Assembly: GCA_018401465.1 (NCBI GenBank)
Contig: JAGYKE010000005.1
Span: 248,001 to 312,000 of the forward strand
DNA from: Aestuariivita sp.
GTDB taxonomy: Bacteria > Pseudomonadota > Alphaproteobacteria > Rhodobacterales > Rhodobacteraceae
Direction of reading: 5' to 3'
DNA length: 64,000 nucleotides
Part shown: in pieces, positions 1 through 9,142 of the stretch
How positions within the stretch are numbered: the first letter of the stretch is position 1
Layout: each line of letters starts with the position of its first letter
Position numbers and translations under genes: made by a program
The notes under the pieces: model-generated
What the model was told of the DNA's origin: nothing
Seen by the model: only the letters and a program-made list of their open reading frames with translations
Databases searched by the model: none

Positions 1-887
1 ACCTTGCGCGCGACGTCTTCAGCCGGATGATCGACGGCGCCTGGGTGGTTGTGCAGATCGCGCCGCTGGCCACGCTGTTCGCCTTCATGGTGGGCATCAC
101 GCTGGGCCTGCCTGCGGGCTATTTCGGCGGACGCCTCGACACGCTGCTGTCCTTCCTCGCCAACCTCATCCTCGCCTTCCCGGTGATCTTGCTCTTCTAT
201 CTTCTGGTGACACCGGAAATCGTGGCGACCGGCGTGCCGAACTTCATGGCGATGGTGCTGTTCATCTTCCCCATCGTTTTCGTGGCGGTGCTCTTGAATT
301 CGCGCTATCACACCCAGCCCAAGCTGCGGACGCCGCTTCTGGTGGTGGTGCTGGGCGCGATGATCTGGATCTATCTGTCGGTCATCTCGACCAATGGCTG
401 GCTGGTGAACACGCCGGGCCTGCAGATCCCGGCCCTTCCCGGGGCTGTCGATCTCTTCGACATTCCGGGCGGCATCCTTGTCGTCTTCGTGTCGGTGGTC
501 TTCGTGAATTCGCCCACGGTCTTCCGGATCGTGCGGGGTCTCACCATGGACATCAAGACGCGCGACTACGTCGCCGCCGCACAGACCCGCGGCGAAGGCA
601 CCTGGTACATCATGCTGTGGGAAATCCTGCCCAATGCGCGCGGGCCGCTCATCGTCGATTTCTGCCTGCGCATCGGATACACGACGATCCTGCTGGGGAC
701 GCTTGGCTTCTTCGGGCTGGGCCTGCCGCCCGAAAGCCCCGACTGGGGATCGACGATCAACGAGGGCCGCAAGCTCCTGTCGATCTACCTGCACCCTGCC
801 CTGCCGCCGGCGCTGGCGCTCCTGAGCCTCGTTCTGGGGCTGAACCTGCTGGCGGACGGGCTGCGCGAGGAAAGCCTGAAGGACTGA
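1..887 (+). CDS. Peptide ABC transporter permease (DppC/OppC type), 5' truncated by window edge
   Basis: Inner-membrane permease subunit of a peptide or oligopeptide ABC importer. The frame is already open at the window edge (it reads LARDVFSRM before the Met at 27), and that phrase is typical of the middle of DppC-type permeases, so the true start lies upstream. Several hydrophobic membrane segments are visible. The cytoplasmic coupling loop is seen at YVAAAQTRGEG, and the end carries the family phrase GLGLPPESPDWG. There is an extra hydrophobic stretch of about 70 residues between the usual segments, which makes the protein longer than the classical E. coli DppC. The next gene downstream is the matching fused ATPase. 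The substrate cannot be read from the sequence. Confidence 0.9.
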   Translation, partial: LARDVFSRMIDGAWVVVQIAPLATLFAFMVGITLGLPAGYFGGRLDTLLSFLANLILAFPVILLFYLLVTPEIVATGVPNFMAMVLFIFPIVFVAVLLNSRYHTQPKLRTPLLVVVLGAMIWIYLSVISTNGWLVNTPGLQIPALPGAVDLFDIPGGILVVFVSVVFVNSPTVFRIVRGLTMDIKTRDYVAAAQTRGEGTWYIMLWEILPNARGPLIVDFCLRIGYTTILLGTLGFFGLGLPPESPDWGSTINEGRKLLSIYLHPALPPALALLSLVLGLNLLADGLREESLKD

Positions 888-896
888 GGGTCAGGA

Positions 897-946
897 CCGG
901 GGGCGCTGCCCCCGGACCCCCCGGGATATTTGTGAACCCGAAGAAG
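897..946 (+). repeat. REP-like palindromic repeat, copy A
   Basis: A perfect 8-bp stem CCGGGGGC / GCCCCCGG (897-904 and 908-915, loop GCT) is followed by CCCCCCGGGATATTTG and a purine-rich tail ending in GAAGAAG. The same arrangement recurs at 11491, 20577-20624 (reverse) and 42881-42939. This copy sits between the permease and ATPase genes of one operon, so here it is unlikely to be a complete terminator. Confidence 0.6.
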
Positions 947-984
947 ACCAGGATGCTGGCGCAGGGGTTCGAGGGAGAGACGAC

Positions 985-3072
985 ATGAAAGACACGACCC
1001 CCTATGACGGCCCGATCCTCGAGATCGACAAGCTGTCGATTTCCTTCTTCACGCGGCTGCGCGAAATCCCCGCGGTGATGGATTTCTCGGTCAGCGTGCA
1101 GCCGGGCGAAGCGGTGGGTCTCGTGGGCGAGAGCGGTTGCGGCAAATCCACCGTGGCGCTGGGTGTGATGCGCGATCTGGGCAAGAACGGACGCATCACC
1201 GGCGGGTCGATCAGGTTCAAGGGCCGCGACATGGGCGAGATGAGCGCGGAAGAACTGCGCGACATCCGCGGCAACGAGATCGCCATGATCTATCAGGAAC
1301 CGATGGCGTCGCTGAACCCCGCGATGCGGATCGGCAAGCAGCTGATGGAAGTGCCGATGATCCACGAAGGCATCGGCGCGGATGAGGCCCGCGCCCGCGC
1401 GCTGGAAGTGGTGCGCGACGTGCGCCTGCCCGACCCCGAGCGCATCCTGAATTCCTTTCCGCACCAGCTCTCGGGCGGGCAGCAGCAGCGCATCGTCATC
1501 GCCATGGCGCTGATGTCGAAGCCCTCGCTTCTGATCCTGGACGAGCCGACCACCGCGCTCGACGTGACGGTCGAGGCGGCGGTCGTGGAACTGGTCAAGG
1601 ATCTCGGCAAGAAATACGGCACCTCGATGCTGTTCATCAGCCACAATCTGGGGCTGGTGCTGGAAACCTGCGACCGGATCTGCGTGATGTATTCGGGCGA
1701 GGCGGTCGAACGCGGGTCGATCAAGGACGTCTTCGACGAGATGCGCCACCCCTATACGCAGGCGCTCTTCCGGTCGATCCCGCTGCCGGGGGCGGACAAG
1801 AACGCGCGCCCCCTCGTGGCGATCCCGGGCAACTTTCCCCTGCCCCACGAACGGCCCCAGGGCTGCAACTTCGGGCCGCGCTGCGACTATTTCGAGGCCG
1901 GGCGCTGCGATGCCAAGGACGTGCCAATGCTGTCCGTGCCCGGCAATGACCGCCACCAGACACGCTGCGTGAAGTTCGACGAGATCGACTGGGAAGCGCC
2001 GATCAAGGCGGCCGTCACGAAGGAAAAGGCCCCGATCGGCGATGTCGTCCTCAAGATCGAGAACCTGCGCAAGTATTACGAGGTGGCGGCAAACGCGCTG
2101 TTCGGCGGCGGCGAAAAGCGCGTCGTCAAGGCGAACGAGACGCTGTCTTTCGAGGCCCGCGAAAGCGAAACGCTGGCCATCGTGGGCGAATCGGGCTGTG
2201 GCAAGTCCACCTTGGCCAAAGTGCTCATGGGGCTCGAGACGGCGACCGACGGGCAGATCCTTCTCGACAACCAGAGCATCGGCGACGTGCCGATCGAACG
2301 GCGCACGACCCAGAACGTCGCCGACATCCAGATGGTCTTCCAGAACCCCTTCGACACGCTGAACCCGTCGATGAGCGTGGGCCGGCAGATCATGCGCGCG
2401 CTCGAGGTCTTCGGCATCGGCAACAGCGAGGCGGAGCGGCGCGCGCGCATGCTGGAACTGCTCGATCTCGTGAAGCTGCCGCGCGCCTTTGCCGAGCGGA
2501 TGCCGCGCCAGTTGTCGGGCGGCCAGAAACAGCGTGTGGGCATCGCGCGCGCCTTTGCGGGCGGCGCGCGCATCGTGGTGGCGGACGAACCCGTCTCGGC
2601 GCTCGACGTGAGCGTGCAGGCCGCCGTGACCGACCTCCTGATGGAGATCCAGCGCAAGGAGAAGACCACCCTTCTCTTCATCAGCCACGACCTGTCGATC
2701 GTGCGCTATCTCAGCGACCGGGTGATGGTGATGTATCTGGGCCACGTGGTGGAACTGGGCACGACCGAACAGGTCTTCTCGCCCCCCTATCACCCCTATA
2801 CCGAGGCGCTTTTGTCCGCCGTCCCCATTGCCGACACGAAGGTCAAGAAGAAGCACATCGTGCTCGAAGGCGACATTCCTTCGGCCATGAACCCGCCGCC
2901 GGGCTGCCCCTTCCAGACGCGCTGCCGCTGGAAATCGAAAGTGCCGGGCAATCTGTGCGAACGCGAGATCCCGCCGGTGCGCATCCTCGCGGAAGGGCAT
3001 CAGGTCAAATGCCACCTGCCGGATGCGGAATTCAACCAGATGGAGCCGGTGATCAAGATCGCGGCGGAGTGA
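985..3072 (+). CDS. Peptide ABC transporter ATP-binding protein with two fused NBDs
   Basis: Cytoplasmic energising subunit of a peptide importer, equivalent to DppD and DppF fused in one chain of 695 residues (as in YejF or GsiA). NBD1 shows Walker A GESGCGKST near residue 50, signature LSGGQQQR and Walker B LLILDEPTTALD, followed by the Cys-containing oligopeptide-transporter C-terminal domain (CNFGPRC). NBD2 repeats GESGCGKST, LSGGQKQR and VVADEPVSALD, and ends in a second Cys-rich tail (CPFQTRC). The ATG is preceded by GAGGGAGAG. It lies 97 bp after the permease, with a REP-like repeat in the gap. The substrate class is inferred from family only. Confidence 0.95.
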   Translation: MKDTTPYDGPILEIDKLSISFFTRLREIPAVMDFSVSVQPGEAVGLVGESGCGKSTVALGVMRDLGKNGRITGGSIRFKGRDMGEMSAEELRDIRGNEIAMIYQEPMASLNPAMRIGKQLMEVPMIHEGIGADEARARALEVVRDVRLPDPERILNSFPHQLSGGQQQRIVIAMALMSKPSLLILDEPTTALDVTVEAAVVELVKDLGKKYGTSMLFISHNLGLVLETCDRICVMYSGEAVERGSIKDVFDEMRHPYTQALFRSIPLPGADKNARPLVAIPGNFPLPHERPQGCNFGPRCDYFEAGRCDAKDVPMLSVPGNDRHQTRCVKFDEIDWEAPIKAAVTKEKAPIGDVVLKIENLRKYYEVAANALFGGGEKRVVKANETLSFEARESETLAIVGESGCGKSTLAKVLMGLETATDGQILLDNQSIGDVPIERRTTQNVADIQMVFQNPFDTLNPSMSVGRQIMRALEVFGIGNSEAERRARMLELLDLVKLPRAFAERMPRQLSGGQKQRVGIARAFAGGARIVVADEPVSALDVSVQAAVTDLLMEIQRKEKTTLLFISHDLSIVRYLSDRVMVMYLGHVVELGTTEQVFSPPYHPYTEALLSAVPIADTKVKKKHIVLEGDIPSAMNPPPGCPFQTRCRWKSKVPGNLCEREIPPVRILAEGHQVKCHLPDAEFNQMEPVIKIAAE

Positions 3073-3141
3073 CCCACACCTCGCCCGCGGGCGGGATTTC
3101 TGTTAGGATATCGCTTCTCGACGGCACGGGAGGAGGCGATC

Positions 3142-3294
3142 ATGCGGTTACTCATCCGGACGGGACTGGTGCTTGCCATGTCTGCGGTGATCGGTGTCGG
3201 CAGTCATGCGGGGCTGGTCGGCATGGCCAAGGGCGAAGGCGACTGGGCCACCCGCGCGGCGGCGACCTGCGCGGCCTGTCACGGCGGCGGCTGA
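3142..3294 (+). CDS. 50-residue membrane-anchored CxxCH microprotein
   Basis: This short ORF has a strong ribosome site (GGGAGGAGG, 5 bases before the ATG). The product begins MRLLIRTGLVLAMSAVIG, a signal-peptide or membrane-anchor type segment, and ends in TCAACHGGG, three residues after a CxxCH motif of the kind that binds haem c covalently. There is no room for a cytochrome fold after the motif. It could be a tiny haem-binding or metal-binding peptide, or the remnant of a cytochrome c gene. Its stop codon directly abuts the stop of the convergent transglycosylase gene. The coding call rests on the RBS and motif only. Confidence 0.5.
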   Translation: MRLLIRTGLVLAMSAVIGVGSHAGLVGMAKGEGDWATRAAATCAACHGGG

Positions 3295-3879
3295 TCAGCT
3301 GCCCCAGATGACCCGCACGTAATTCGTCGTCTCGTTGTAGGGGGGCACACCGCCATGGCGGCGCACGGCCTCGGGCCCGGCATTGTAGGCGGCGAGCGCG
3401 AGCCGCCAGGATCCGAATGCGCGATATTGTTCCGCCAGATAGCGCGCGCCGCCTTCCAGGTTCTGGCGCGGGTCATTGGGATCGACGCCTAGATCGTCGG
3501 CCGTACCGGGCATGAGCTGCGCCAGACCCATCGCGCCCTTGTGCGACTGGGCATTGGGGTTCCAGCCCGATTCCTGCTGCACCAGCCGCAGGAACAGATC
3601 TTCGGGCACCCCGTGACGGCGTGCCGCCTCGCGCGCCATCTCGAGATATTCGCCACGATACTTGCCCGTATAGGGCAGCGAGCCCCATTTTGACGGCGTG
3701 TGGATCGTCTGTGGCTGCAGCCGGACCGAACCCGCATATTGCGTGGCCGCACGGCTGTCGAGCACGCGCTTTTGCGAGGAGAAGATCTGCTTGCGGTTCT
3801 TGGATGAAAAGATTTCGGCGGACGCCACCTGTGGCAGCAGGAAGGCTGCGATCATTGCCGCCAGAAACGGTTTCTTCAT
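3295..3879 (-). CDS. Lytic transglycosylase, SLT (Slt70-like) domain
   Basis: Periplasmic murein-cleaving enzyme of 194 residues. It starts with a clear Sec signal peptide ([21 protein letters not shown]). The C-terminal half is an SLT fold: the catalytic Glu lies in [14 protein letters not shown], followed by [14 protein letters not shown] and, near the end, [18 protein letters not shown], all standard transglycosylase motifs. I chose the ATG at 3879 because it gives a well-formed signal peptide; a TTG 18 bases further upstream is in frame but has no support. It is convergent with the CxxCH microprotein, and ssb lies about 190 bp beyond its start in the opposite orientation. It is short for the family, with little beyond the catalytic domain. 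Confidence 0.9.
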   Translation of the reverse strand: MKKPFLAAMIAAFLLPQVASAEIFSSKNRKQIFSSQKRVLDSRAATQYAGSVRLQPQTIHTPSKWGSLPYTGKYRGEYLEMAREAARRHGVPEDLFLRLVQQESGWNPNAQSHKGAMGLAQLMPGTADDLGVDPNDPRQNLEGGARYLAEQYRAFGSWRLALAAYNAGPEAVRRHGGVPPYNETTNYVRVIWGS

Positions 3880-4067
3880 CCGCCAGCGCCCTGCCAAATC
3901 ACGTCACGACGCAACTATACGCGGATTTCGCCGGGTTTCCAGCCCCCAGGACAGGGAACCCGGCCGTTAACCATGTTTCAACCCCTGCCGGTGTTGTGTA
4001 GTCTCGGAAGACGCGCGCAGACCGGGGATTCGGCGGCGGCGCGGCAGGCGAAAGACAGGGGTGCGAC

Positions 4068-4580
4068 ATGGCCGGTTCGGTGAACAAGGTAATCCTCGTG
4101 GGCAATCTGGGGCGCGACCCCGAAGTGCGCACGTTCCAGAACGGCGGCAAGGTCTGCAACCTGCGCATCGCCACATCGGAGACCTGGAAGGACAAGGGCA
4201 CCGGCGAACGGCGCGAACGCACGGAATGGCATACGGTCGCGATATTCTCGGACGGGCTGGTTCGCGTGGCAGAGCAATATCTGAAGAAGGGCTCAAAAAT
4301 CTATATCGAAGGCAAGCTCCAGACCCGGAAATGGCAGGACCAGTCCGGTCAGGACCGCTACTCGACAGAGATCGTGTTGCAGGGCCCCGATGCAAGTCTT
4401 GTGATGCTGGATGGCCGCAGCGGCGGCGAGATGGGCCAGTCGTCGGGCAGCTATGGCGGCGGCTATGACAGCGGCCCTTCGGACGACGGCTATGACGGCG
4501 GGATGGGCGGCGGGCGCAGCAGCGGCGGCGGCGGACGCGCACCCGCGTCGCGCGATCTGGACGACGAGATCCCCTTCTGA
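4068..4580 (+). CDS. ssb: Single-stranded DNA-binding protein
   Basis: Binds and protects single-stranded DNA in replication, repair and recombination. The 170-residue chain begins with the OB fold ([20 protein letters not shown], then the WHTVAIF strand and [14 protein letters not shown]). A Gly/Ser-rich flexible linker follows (about residues 120-160). It ends in DLDDEIPF, the acidic tip that recruits partner proteins. Length and architecture are normal for bacterial SSB. The site-2 protease gene begins 33 bp downstream and may share the transcript. I saw no convincing LexA-type operator in the upstream gap. Confidence 0.97.
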   Translation: MAGSVNKVILVGNLGRDPEVRTFQNGGKVCNLRIATSETWKDKGTGERRERTEWHTVAIFSDGLVRVAEQYLKKGSKIYIEGKLQTRKWQDQSGQDRYSTEIVLQGPDASLVMLDGRSGGEMGQSSGSYGGGYDSGPSDDGYDGGMGGGRSSGGGGRAPASRDLDDEIPF

Positions 4581-4613
4581 GGATCGCGTCCCGGCGGGAG
4601 GTGCCGGTGAACC

Positions 4614-5681
4614 ATGACCTGGTCCTTTCCGATAGGTCGCCTCTTGGGCTCGGAACTCCGGGTGCATGTCACCTTCTTCCTGCTGCTGATCTGGGTCGCC
4701 TGGGCTGCCTATGCGCAGGGCGGCCCCGAGGCGGCCCTGACCAACCTTGCCTTCGTGCTGGCACTGTTTGCCTGCGTGGTGGCGCATGAACACGGCCATG
4801 CGCTGACCGCGCGCCGCTACGGCATCGCGACGCCCGACATCACCCTTCTGCCCATCGGCGGGCTCGCGCGGCTCGAACGGATGCCCGAGGACCCCCGCGA
4901 GGAGATCATCGTCGCGCTGGCCGGGCCCGCGGTGAACGTTGTGATCTTCCTCGTGATCGTGCTGGTGCTGGGTGCCACGCCGGATGTCGGGGCCTTCGCC
5001 CGGATCGAGACGGGCGAATTGGGCTTTGCCGAACAGCTGGCGGTGCTGAACCTGTTCCTTGTGGTCTTCAACCTGATCCCCGCCTTTCCGATGGATGGCG
5101 GGCGCGTCCTGCGCGCCCTGCTCTCGCTGCGGATGGACCGGGTGCGCGCCACGCGGTGGGCGGCGACGGCGGGTCAGGCGGTCGCGGTCGCCTTCGGCTT
5201 CGCGGGCCTGTCGACCGGCAACCCGATGCTGGTGCTGATCGCGGTCTTCGTCTTCATCGCCGCGGGGGCCGAGGCGCAGGATGTCGCCATGCGCGCTGTG
5301 GCGCGGCGGATGATGGCGCGCGACGCCATGATCACCCGGTTCGAGACGCTGGCCCCCGATGACGGGATCGAGGCGGCGGCGCGGGCGCTGATCCGGACGA
5401 CGCAGGCCGAATTTCCGGTACTGCATCCCGGCGGCGGCCTTGTGGGCTTCGTCACCCGCGCGGCGATCTTTGCCGCCCATACCGAAGGCCAGGCGCAGCG
5501 GGTGGACGAGATCGCCGAGACCGGCATTCCCGAAGTCGCGGTCACCGCGGGGCTGGAAAAGGTGCTCGAGGGGCTCGCCGCGGGCAAGCCCGCGGTCGCC
5601 GTCATGACACGCGGCGGCACGATGGCGGGCTATGTCACGCGCGAAAACATCGGGGAGCTGATGGTCCTCCGGGGCCGCTAG
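4614..5681 (+). CDS. Site-2 protease family zinc metalloprotease with C-terminal CBS-like region
   Basis: Intramembrane zinc protease of 355 residues in the SpoIVFB/Rip3-like branch. The zinc motif HEHGH (HExxH form) lies in VVAHEHGHALTARRYG near residue 60, inside a hydrophobic segment. The second active-site motif NLIPAFPMDGGRVLRAL (N..P....DGG) is at about 155-170. There are about six membrane segments in all. The last 130 residues form a soluble region consistent with CBS domains, which may sense nucleotides. A GGGAGGTG ribosome site precedes the ATG. The substrate is unknown. It is convergent with aroB, with only one base between stop codons. Confidence 0.9.
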   Translation: MTWSFPIGRLLGSELRVHVTFFLLLIWVAWAAYAQGGPEAALTNLAFVLALFACVVAHEHGHALTARRYGIATPDITLLPIGGLARLERMPEDPREEIIVALAGPAVNVVIFLVIVLVLGATPDVGAFARIETGELGFAEQLAVLNLFLVVFNLIPAFPMDGGRVLRALLSLRMDRVRATRWAATAGQAVAVAFGFAGLSTGNPMLVLIAVFVFIAAGAEAQDVAMRAVARRMMARDAMITRFETLAPDDGIEAAARALIRTTQAEFPVLHPGGGLVGFVTRAAIFAAHTEGQAQRVDEIAETGIPEVAVTAGLEKVLEGLAAGKPAVAVMTRGGTMAGYVTRENIGELMVLRGR

Positions 5682-5682
5682 G

Positions 5683-6795
5683 TCAGCGCCCGCGCAAGCC
5701 GTCGCGCAGCAGGCCCAGCACCGCATCGCCCGGCACGTCATCGGCCACGAAGGCCGCGCCGATGTCGCGGGCCAGGATGAAGCGCAGCCGCCCGTCGACC
5801 ACCTTCTTGTCCTGCGCCATCAGCGTCAGAAGCCCCTCTGCCCCCGGCAGATCGCCTTGGATGTCGGCAAGATCGGTCTTCATGCCCATGTCGCGCAGAT
5901 GGGCACGCACGCGGCTCGGCGCCTCCTGCGCACACAGGCCCAGCCGCGCCGACAATTCGAACGCCAGCGCGCAGCCGATGGCGACGCCTTCGCCATGCAA
6001 AAGCCGGTCGGAATAACCGGTTGCGGATTCCAGCGCGTGGCAGAACGTGTGGCCCAGATTCAGCAGCGCGCGGTCGCCCTGTTCGGTCTCGTCGCGCTCC
6101 ACGATGCGGGCTTTCATCTCGACCGATCGCGTGACGGCCTGCACCCGCGCCTCCCCGTCGCCCGCGGCCAGCGCGGGGCCCATCCGTTCAAGCCAGCTGA
6201 AGAACCCGGCATCGCCCAGAAGCCCGTATTTCACCACCTCGCCGTAACCGGCCAGGAAGTCGCGCGCGCTCAGCGTGCCCAGCACGTCCGTGTCGGCCAG
6301 CACGAGCGACGGCTGGTGGAAGGCGCCCACAAGATTCTTGCCCTGCGCGGTGTTGATCCCGGTCTTGCCGCCGACCGAGGAATCCACCTGCGCCAGCAGC
6401 GTCGTGGGGATCTGCACGAAGCGCACGCCGCGCCGCAGGACGGCGGCCGCGAAGCCGCCCAGATCGCCGATCACGCCCCCGCCAAAGGCCACGACCACAT
6501 CGCGGCGCTCAACCTTCTGCTCCAGCAACCACTCCACCGCGCGCGAAAACTGAGGCCAGCCCTTCGTGCCCTCGCCCGGCGGCAGGGCCAGTGCCTCCAT
6601 CGCCACGCCGCCCGCGGCGAGACCGTCGCGCAGGGCGTCCAGATGCAGCGCCGCGACCGTTTCGTCGGTCAGAACCGCAACACGGGGCCGCGCCAAGATC
6701 GGCGCGATCCGCGCCCCCGCCACGGCGATCAGGCCGGGGCCGATCTCCACATCATAGGCGCGCGCGCCCAGGTCCACATGCACGTTTTGCCGCAT
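5683..6795 (-). CDS. aroB: 3-dehydroquinate synthase
   Basis: Second step of the shikimate pathway, converting DAHP to 3-dehydroquinate using NAD+ and a divalent metal. About 370 residues, normal for the family. Family motifs are easy to see: FGGGVIGDLGGFAAAVLRRG, PTTLLAQVDSSVGGKTGIN (split here as PTTLLAQVDSS and GGKTGIN), the LNLGHTFCHALE metal-site region and LLHGEGVAIGC. The ATG at 6795 overlaps the aroK stop codon (TGATG), so translation is probably coupled; an in-frame GTG one codon upstream is possible. It forms the usual aroK-aroB pair. Confidence 0.97.
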   Translation of the reverse strand: MRQNVHVDLGARAYDVEIGPGLIAVAGARIAPILARPRVAVLTDETVAALHLDALRDGLAAGGVAMEALALPPGEGTKGWPQFSRAVEWLLEQKVERRDVVVAFGGGVIGDLGGFAAAVLRRGVRFVQIPTTLLAQVDSSVGGKTGINTAQGKNLVGAFHQPSLVLADTDVLGTLSARDFLAGYGEVVKYGLLGDAGFFSWLERMGPALAAGDGEARVQAVTRSVEMKARIVERDETEQGDRALLNLGHTFCHALESATGYSDRLLHGEGVAIGCALAFELSARLGLCAQEAPSRVRAHLRDMGMKTDLADIQGDLPGAEGLLTLMAQDKKVVDGRLRFILARDIGAAFVADDVPGDAVLGLLRDGLRGR

Positions 6796-7385
6796 CACGC
6801 CTCAGCCAGAACATCGGGCCGCGTCGCCAGCGCCGCCAGCACCCGATCGACCATCTCGTCGATGCTGACCGCCCCGTCCGACCGGACCCGCAGATCGGCC
6901 AGCGCATAGATCGGCGCGCGGGCCTCGTAAAGGGCGGCCAGCGTGGCGCGCGGATCGGGCGTGCGCAGAAGCGGCCGCGTTTCCTTGTGCCTGACCCGCT
7001 GCCACAGCACGTCAAGCGGCGCCTCGAGGCAGACCGCGATCCCCTGTTCGGTGATCATGCGGCGGTTGGCCTCGGACAGGAACGCCCCGCCCCCCGTCGA
7101 CAGGACACCGGGGTCCGATTGCAGCAGCCGCGCGATCACCCGGGTTTCCTTGTCGCGGAAGAAGGGCTCCCCGTCGCGGGCGAAGATCTCGGGGATCGTC
7201 ATGTTCGCCGCCGTCTCGATCTCGGCGTCGCTGTCGAGAAACGGCACCCCCAGCCGCGTGGCCAGCGCCTTGCCCACGGCGGTCTTGCCCGCACCCATCA
7301 TGCCCACCATCACAACGGTCTTCTTCAGCGTCCCGGGCCGGTCCGGAGCCGCGGAAGGGGCGGTCATGTGCTCATTTTCGCTCAT
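6795..7385 (-). CDS. aroK: Shikimate kinase
   Basis: ATP-dependent phosphorylation of shikimate at the 3-hydroxyl. The P-loop GMMGAGKTAVGK is near the N-terminus, followed by the shikimate-site motif FLDSDAEIE and by STGGGAFL; the lid region is around RHKETRPLLR. I chose ATG 7385 (MSENEHMTAP); ATG 7367 (MTAPSAAPD) is also plausible, because neither has a strong ribosome site. An in-frame TTG at 7451 is unlikely. It is translationally coupled to aroB downstream and divergent from the small membrane protein gene at 7465, so the roughly 80-bp gap must hold both promoters. Confidence 0.96.
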   Translation of the reverse strand: MSENEHMTAPSAAPDRPGTLKKTVVMVGMMGAGKTAVGKALATRLGVPFLDSDAEIETAANMTIPEIFARDGEPFFRDKETRVIARLLQSDPGVLSTGGGAFLSEANRRMITEQGIAVCLEAPLDVLWQRVRHKETRPLLRTPDPRATLAALYEARAPIYALADLRVRSDGAVSIDEMVDRVLAALATRPDVLAEA

Positions 7386-7464
7386 GTTTATGTGAATGAC
7401 GTGATCTTGTGCGAAAGGCCATATATATTCGGGCAAAACGGGCAGGGACAATGGGGACGGGGCA

Positions 7465-7614
7465 ATGGGAAGACTGTTCAGGGGTGTGATCTATCTTGCG
7501 GTCATCGGTTTCGTCGCGCTGGTGGGCTATGCCTATGTGGGCCCCTATTTCGGGGCGGATTTCTCGGCCCCTCAGACGGAAATGCGCCAACCCGTGCAAC
7601 TGGACGGCAACTAG
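7465..7614 (+). CDS. 49-residue single-span membrane protein
   Basis: A small ORF with an AUG start after a purine-rich leader (GGGGACGGGGCA). The product has one membrane segment (LFRGVIYLAVIGFVALVGYA), then a short polar tail ending in VQLDGN. The stop codon lies one base before the GTG start of the next gene, an arrangement typical of a real leading gene in an operon. No function can be assigned. The operon context (secreted helical protein, XerD) hints at no clear role. Confidence 0.65.
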   Translation: MGRLFRGVIYLAVIGFVALVGYAYVGPYFGADFSAPQTEMRQPVQLDGN

Positions 7615-7615
7615 G

Positions 7616-9142
7616 GTGCGACCCCTCGCACCCATGGTGCTTGCAGGAGTGGTCTGGGCGGGGATGGCAACCGCGCAGCAGCCGCTGTCGGTCATTGACT
7701 GGCTGCAGGACAACCCGGTCGAAACTGCACCCGGCCGGGCAGAACCGCCTGTCACCGACGGCGCGCGCCTGCCGCAGATCGAGGTGCGCACACTCGACGC
7801 CGCCGCGGCGGCGGTGGGCCTCGTGCCCGACACGGTAACGGGCATCGCACCGACGCTCTGGCTCGGCAGCGACCCGGACGTGCTTGCCCGGCTGATCGCG
7901 GATGCGCCGGTCTCGGGCCATCCGGCGCTACAGGCGCTGACCTATACCCTGCTTCTGACCGAGGCGCTGCCGCCCTCCGACCGCGCGGCGGCCGAGGCGC
8001 TGCTACTGGCGCGCATCGACAAGCTACTGGCACTTGGGGCCATTGATCCCGCCAAGGCACTGATCGAACAGGTGGGCGTGACATCCTCGCCCGCGCTGTT
8101 CAGCCGCTGGGCCGACACCGCCCTGCTTCTGGGTGCCGAGGACGAGGTCTGCGCCCGGCTGGCCCGGTCGCCGCAGATGGCGCCGGGCTATGATCTGGCG
8201 ATCTTCTGCACCGCGCGGCGCGGCGATCTGTCGGCGGCCACCGTCCAGTACGATGCCGCCGTCGCGCTGGGCCTGCTGCCCGAGGATGCGATCGATCCGC
8301 TCGACCGGTTTCTGCACCCCGAATTCTTCGAAGAGGCCGGCCCCCTGCCCGTGCCGCGCGCGCCCTCGGCACTGGTCTTCCGCCTGCACGAGGCGGTGGG
8401 CGAACCTTTGCCCACCGCGCCGCTGCCGCGTGCCTTCGCCGCCGCCGACCTGCGCGACATCGTCGGCTGGAAGGCGCAGATCGACGCGGCCGAACGGCTG
8501 GCGCGGACCGGGGCGCTGACGCCCAACACCCTTCTGGGGCTTTACACCGACCGGCGGCCCGCCGCCTCGGGCGGGGTCTGGGACCGGGTCGAGGCGCTGC
8601 AGCGGTTCGACACCGCGCTGGCCACGCGCAGCCCCGACGCGGTGGCAAAGACGCTTCCCGCCGCTTTCCGCCGCATGTCCGAGGCCGGGCTCGACGTCGT
8701 CTTCGCCGATCTCTTCGCCGCCGATCTGGCCCGGGTCGCACTGCCCTCGGACGGCCCCGCGGCCCGCGTCACGCTGCGCGTCGCGCTTGTGTCATCCGAC
8801 TACGAGACCCTGGCCCGCGATCTCGCCCCGACCACCCCGACCGAGACCTTCTGGGTGGCGCTGGCCTCGGGCGCGCCCGGCACGGTGCCCGCCCCCGATG
8901 CCCTGTCCGATGCGATTGCTTCGGGCTTTGCCGCGCCGCCGGGTGCCCTGCCCCGCGGCCTGAGCCGCGACCGACTGGGAGAGGCCATCTTGCGCGCCAT
9001 CATCCTCTTCGATCAAGGCGCCAGCGGGAACCTGGCCGATCTGGCCGACGCCATCGCCATCTTCCGCGCGCTGGGGCTTGAAAGCACGGCCCGCCGCGCA
9101 GCGCTGCAGCTTGCCGTGCGCAGCGAAGCGCGCAAGCCATGA
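7616..9142 (+). CDS. Uncharacterised secreted alpha-helical protein
   Basis: About 508 residues. The GTG at 7616 gives a textbook signal peptide (MRPLAPMVLAGVVWAGMATA, then QQ), better than the internal ATG at 7634, so I prefer it. The mature part is rich in Ala, Leu, Asp and Arg. It reads as repeated amphipathic helices, possibly TPR- or HEAT-like, with no catalytic motif I recognise. One base separates it from the upstream 49-residue membrane protein, and its stop overlaps the xerD start (ATGA), so the three are likely co-transcribed and coupled. It is probably periplasmic. Function unknown. Confidence 0.85.
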   Translation: MRPLAPMVLAGVVWAGMATAQQPLSVIDWLQDNPVETAPGRAEPPVTDGARLPQIEVRTLDAAAAAVGLVPDTVTGIAPTLWLGSDPDVLARLIADAPVSGHPALQALTYTLLLTEALPPSDRAAAEALLLARIDKLLALGAIDPAKALIEQVGVTSSPALFSRWADTALLLGAEDEVCARLARSPQMAPGYDLAIFCTARRGDLSAATVQYDAAVALGLLPEDAIDPLDRFLHPEFFEEAGPLPVPRAPSALVFRLHEAVGEPLPTAPLPRAFAAADLRDIVGWKAQIDAAERLARTGALTPNTLLGLYTDRRPAASGGVWDRVEALQRFDTALATRSPDAVAKTLPAAFRRMSEAGLDVVFADLFAADLARVALPSDGPAARVTLRVALVSSDYETLARDLAPTTPTETFWVALASGAPGTVPAPDALSDAIASGFAAPPGALPRGLSRDRLGEAILRAIILFDQGASGNLADLADAIAIFRALGLESTARRAALQLAVRSEARKP

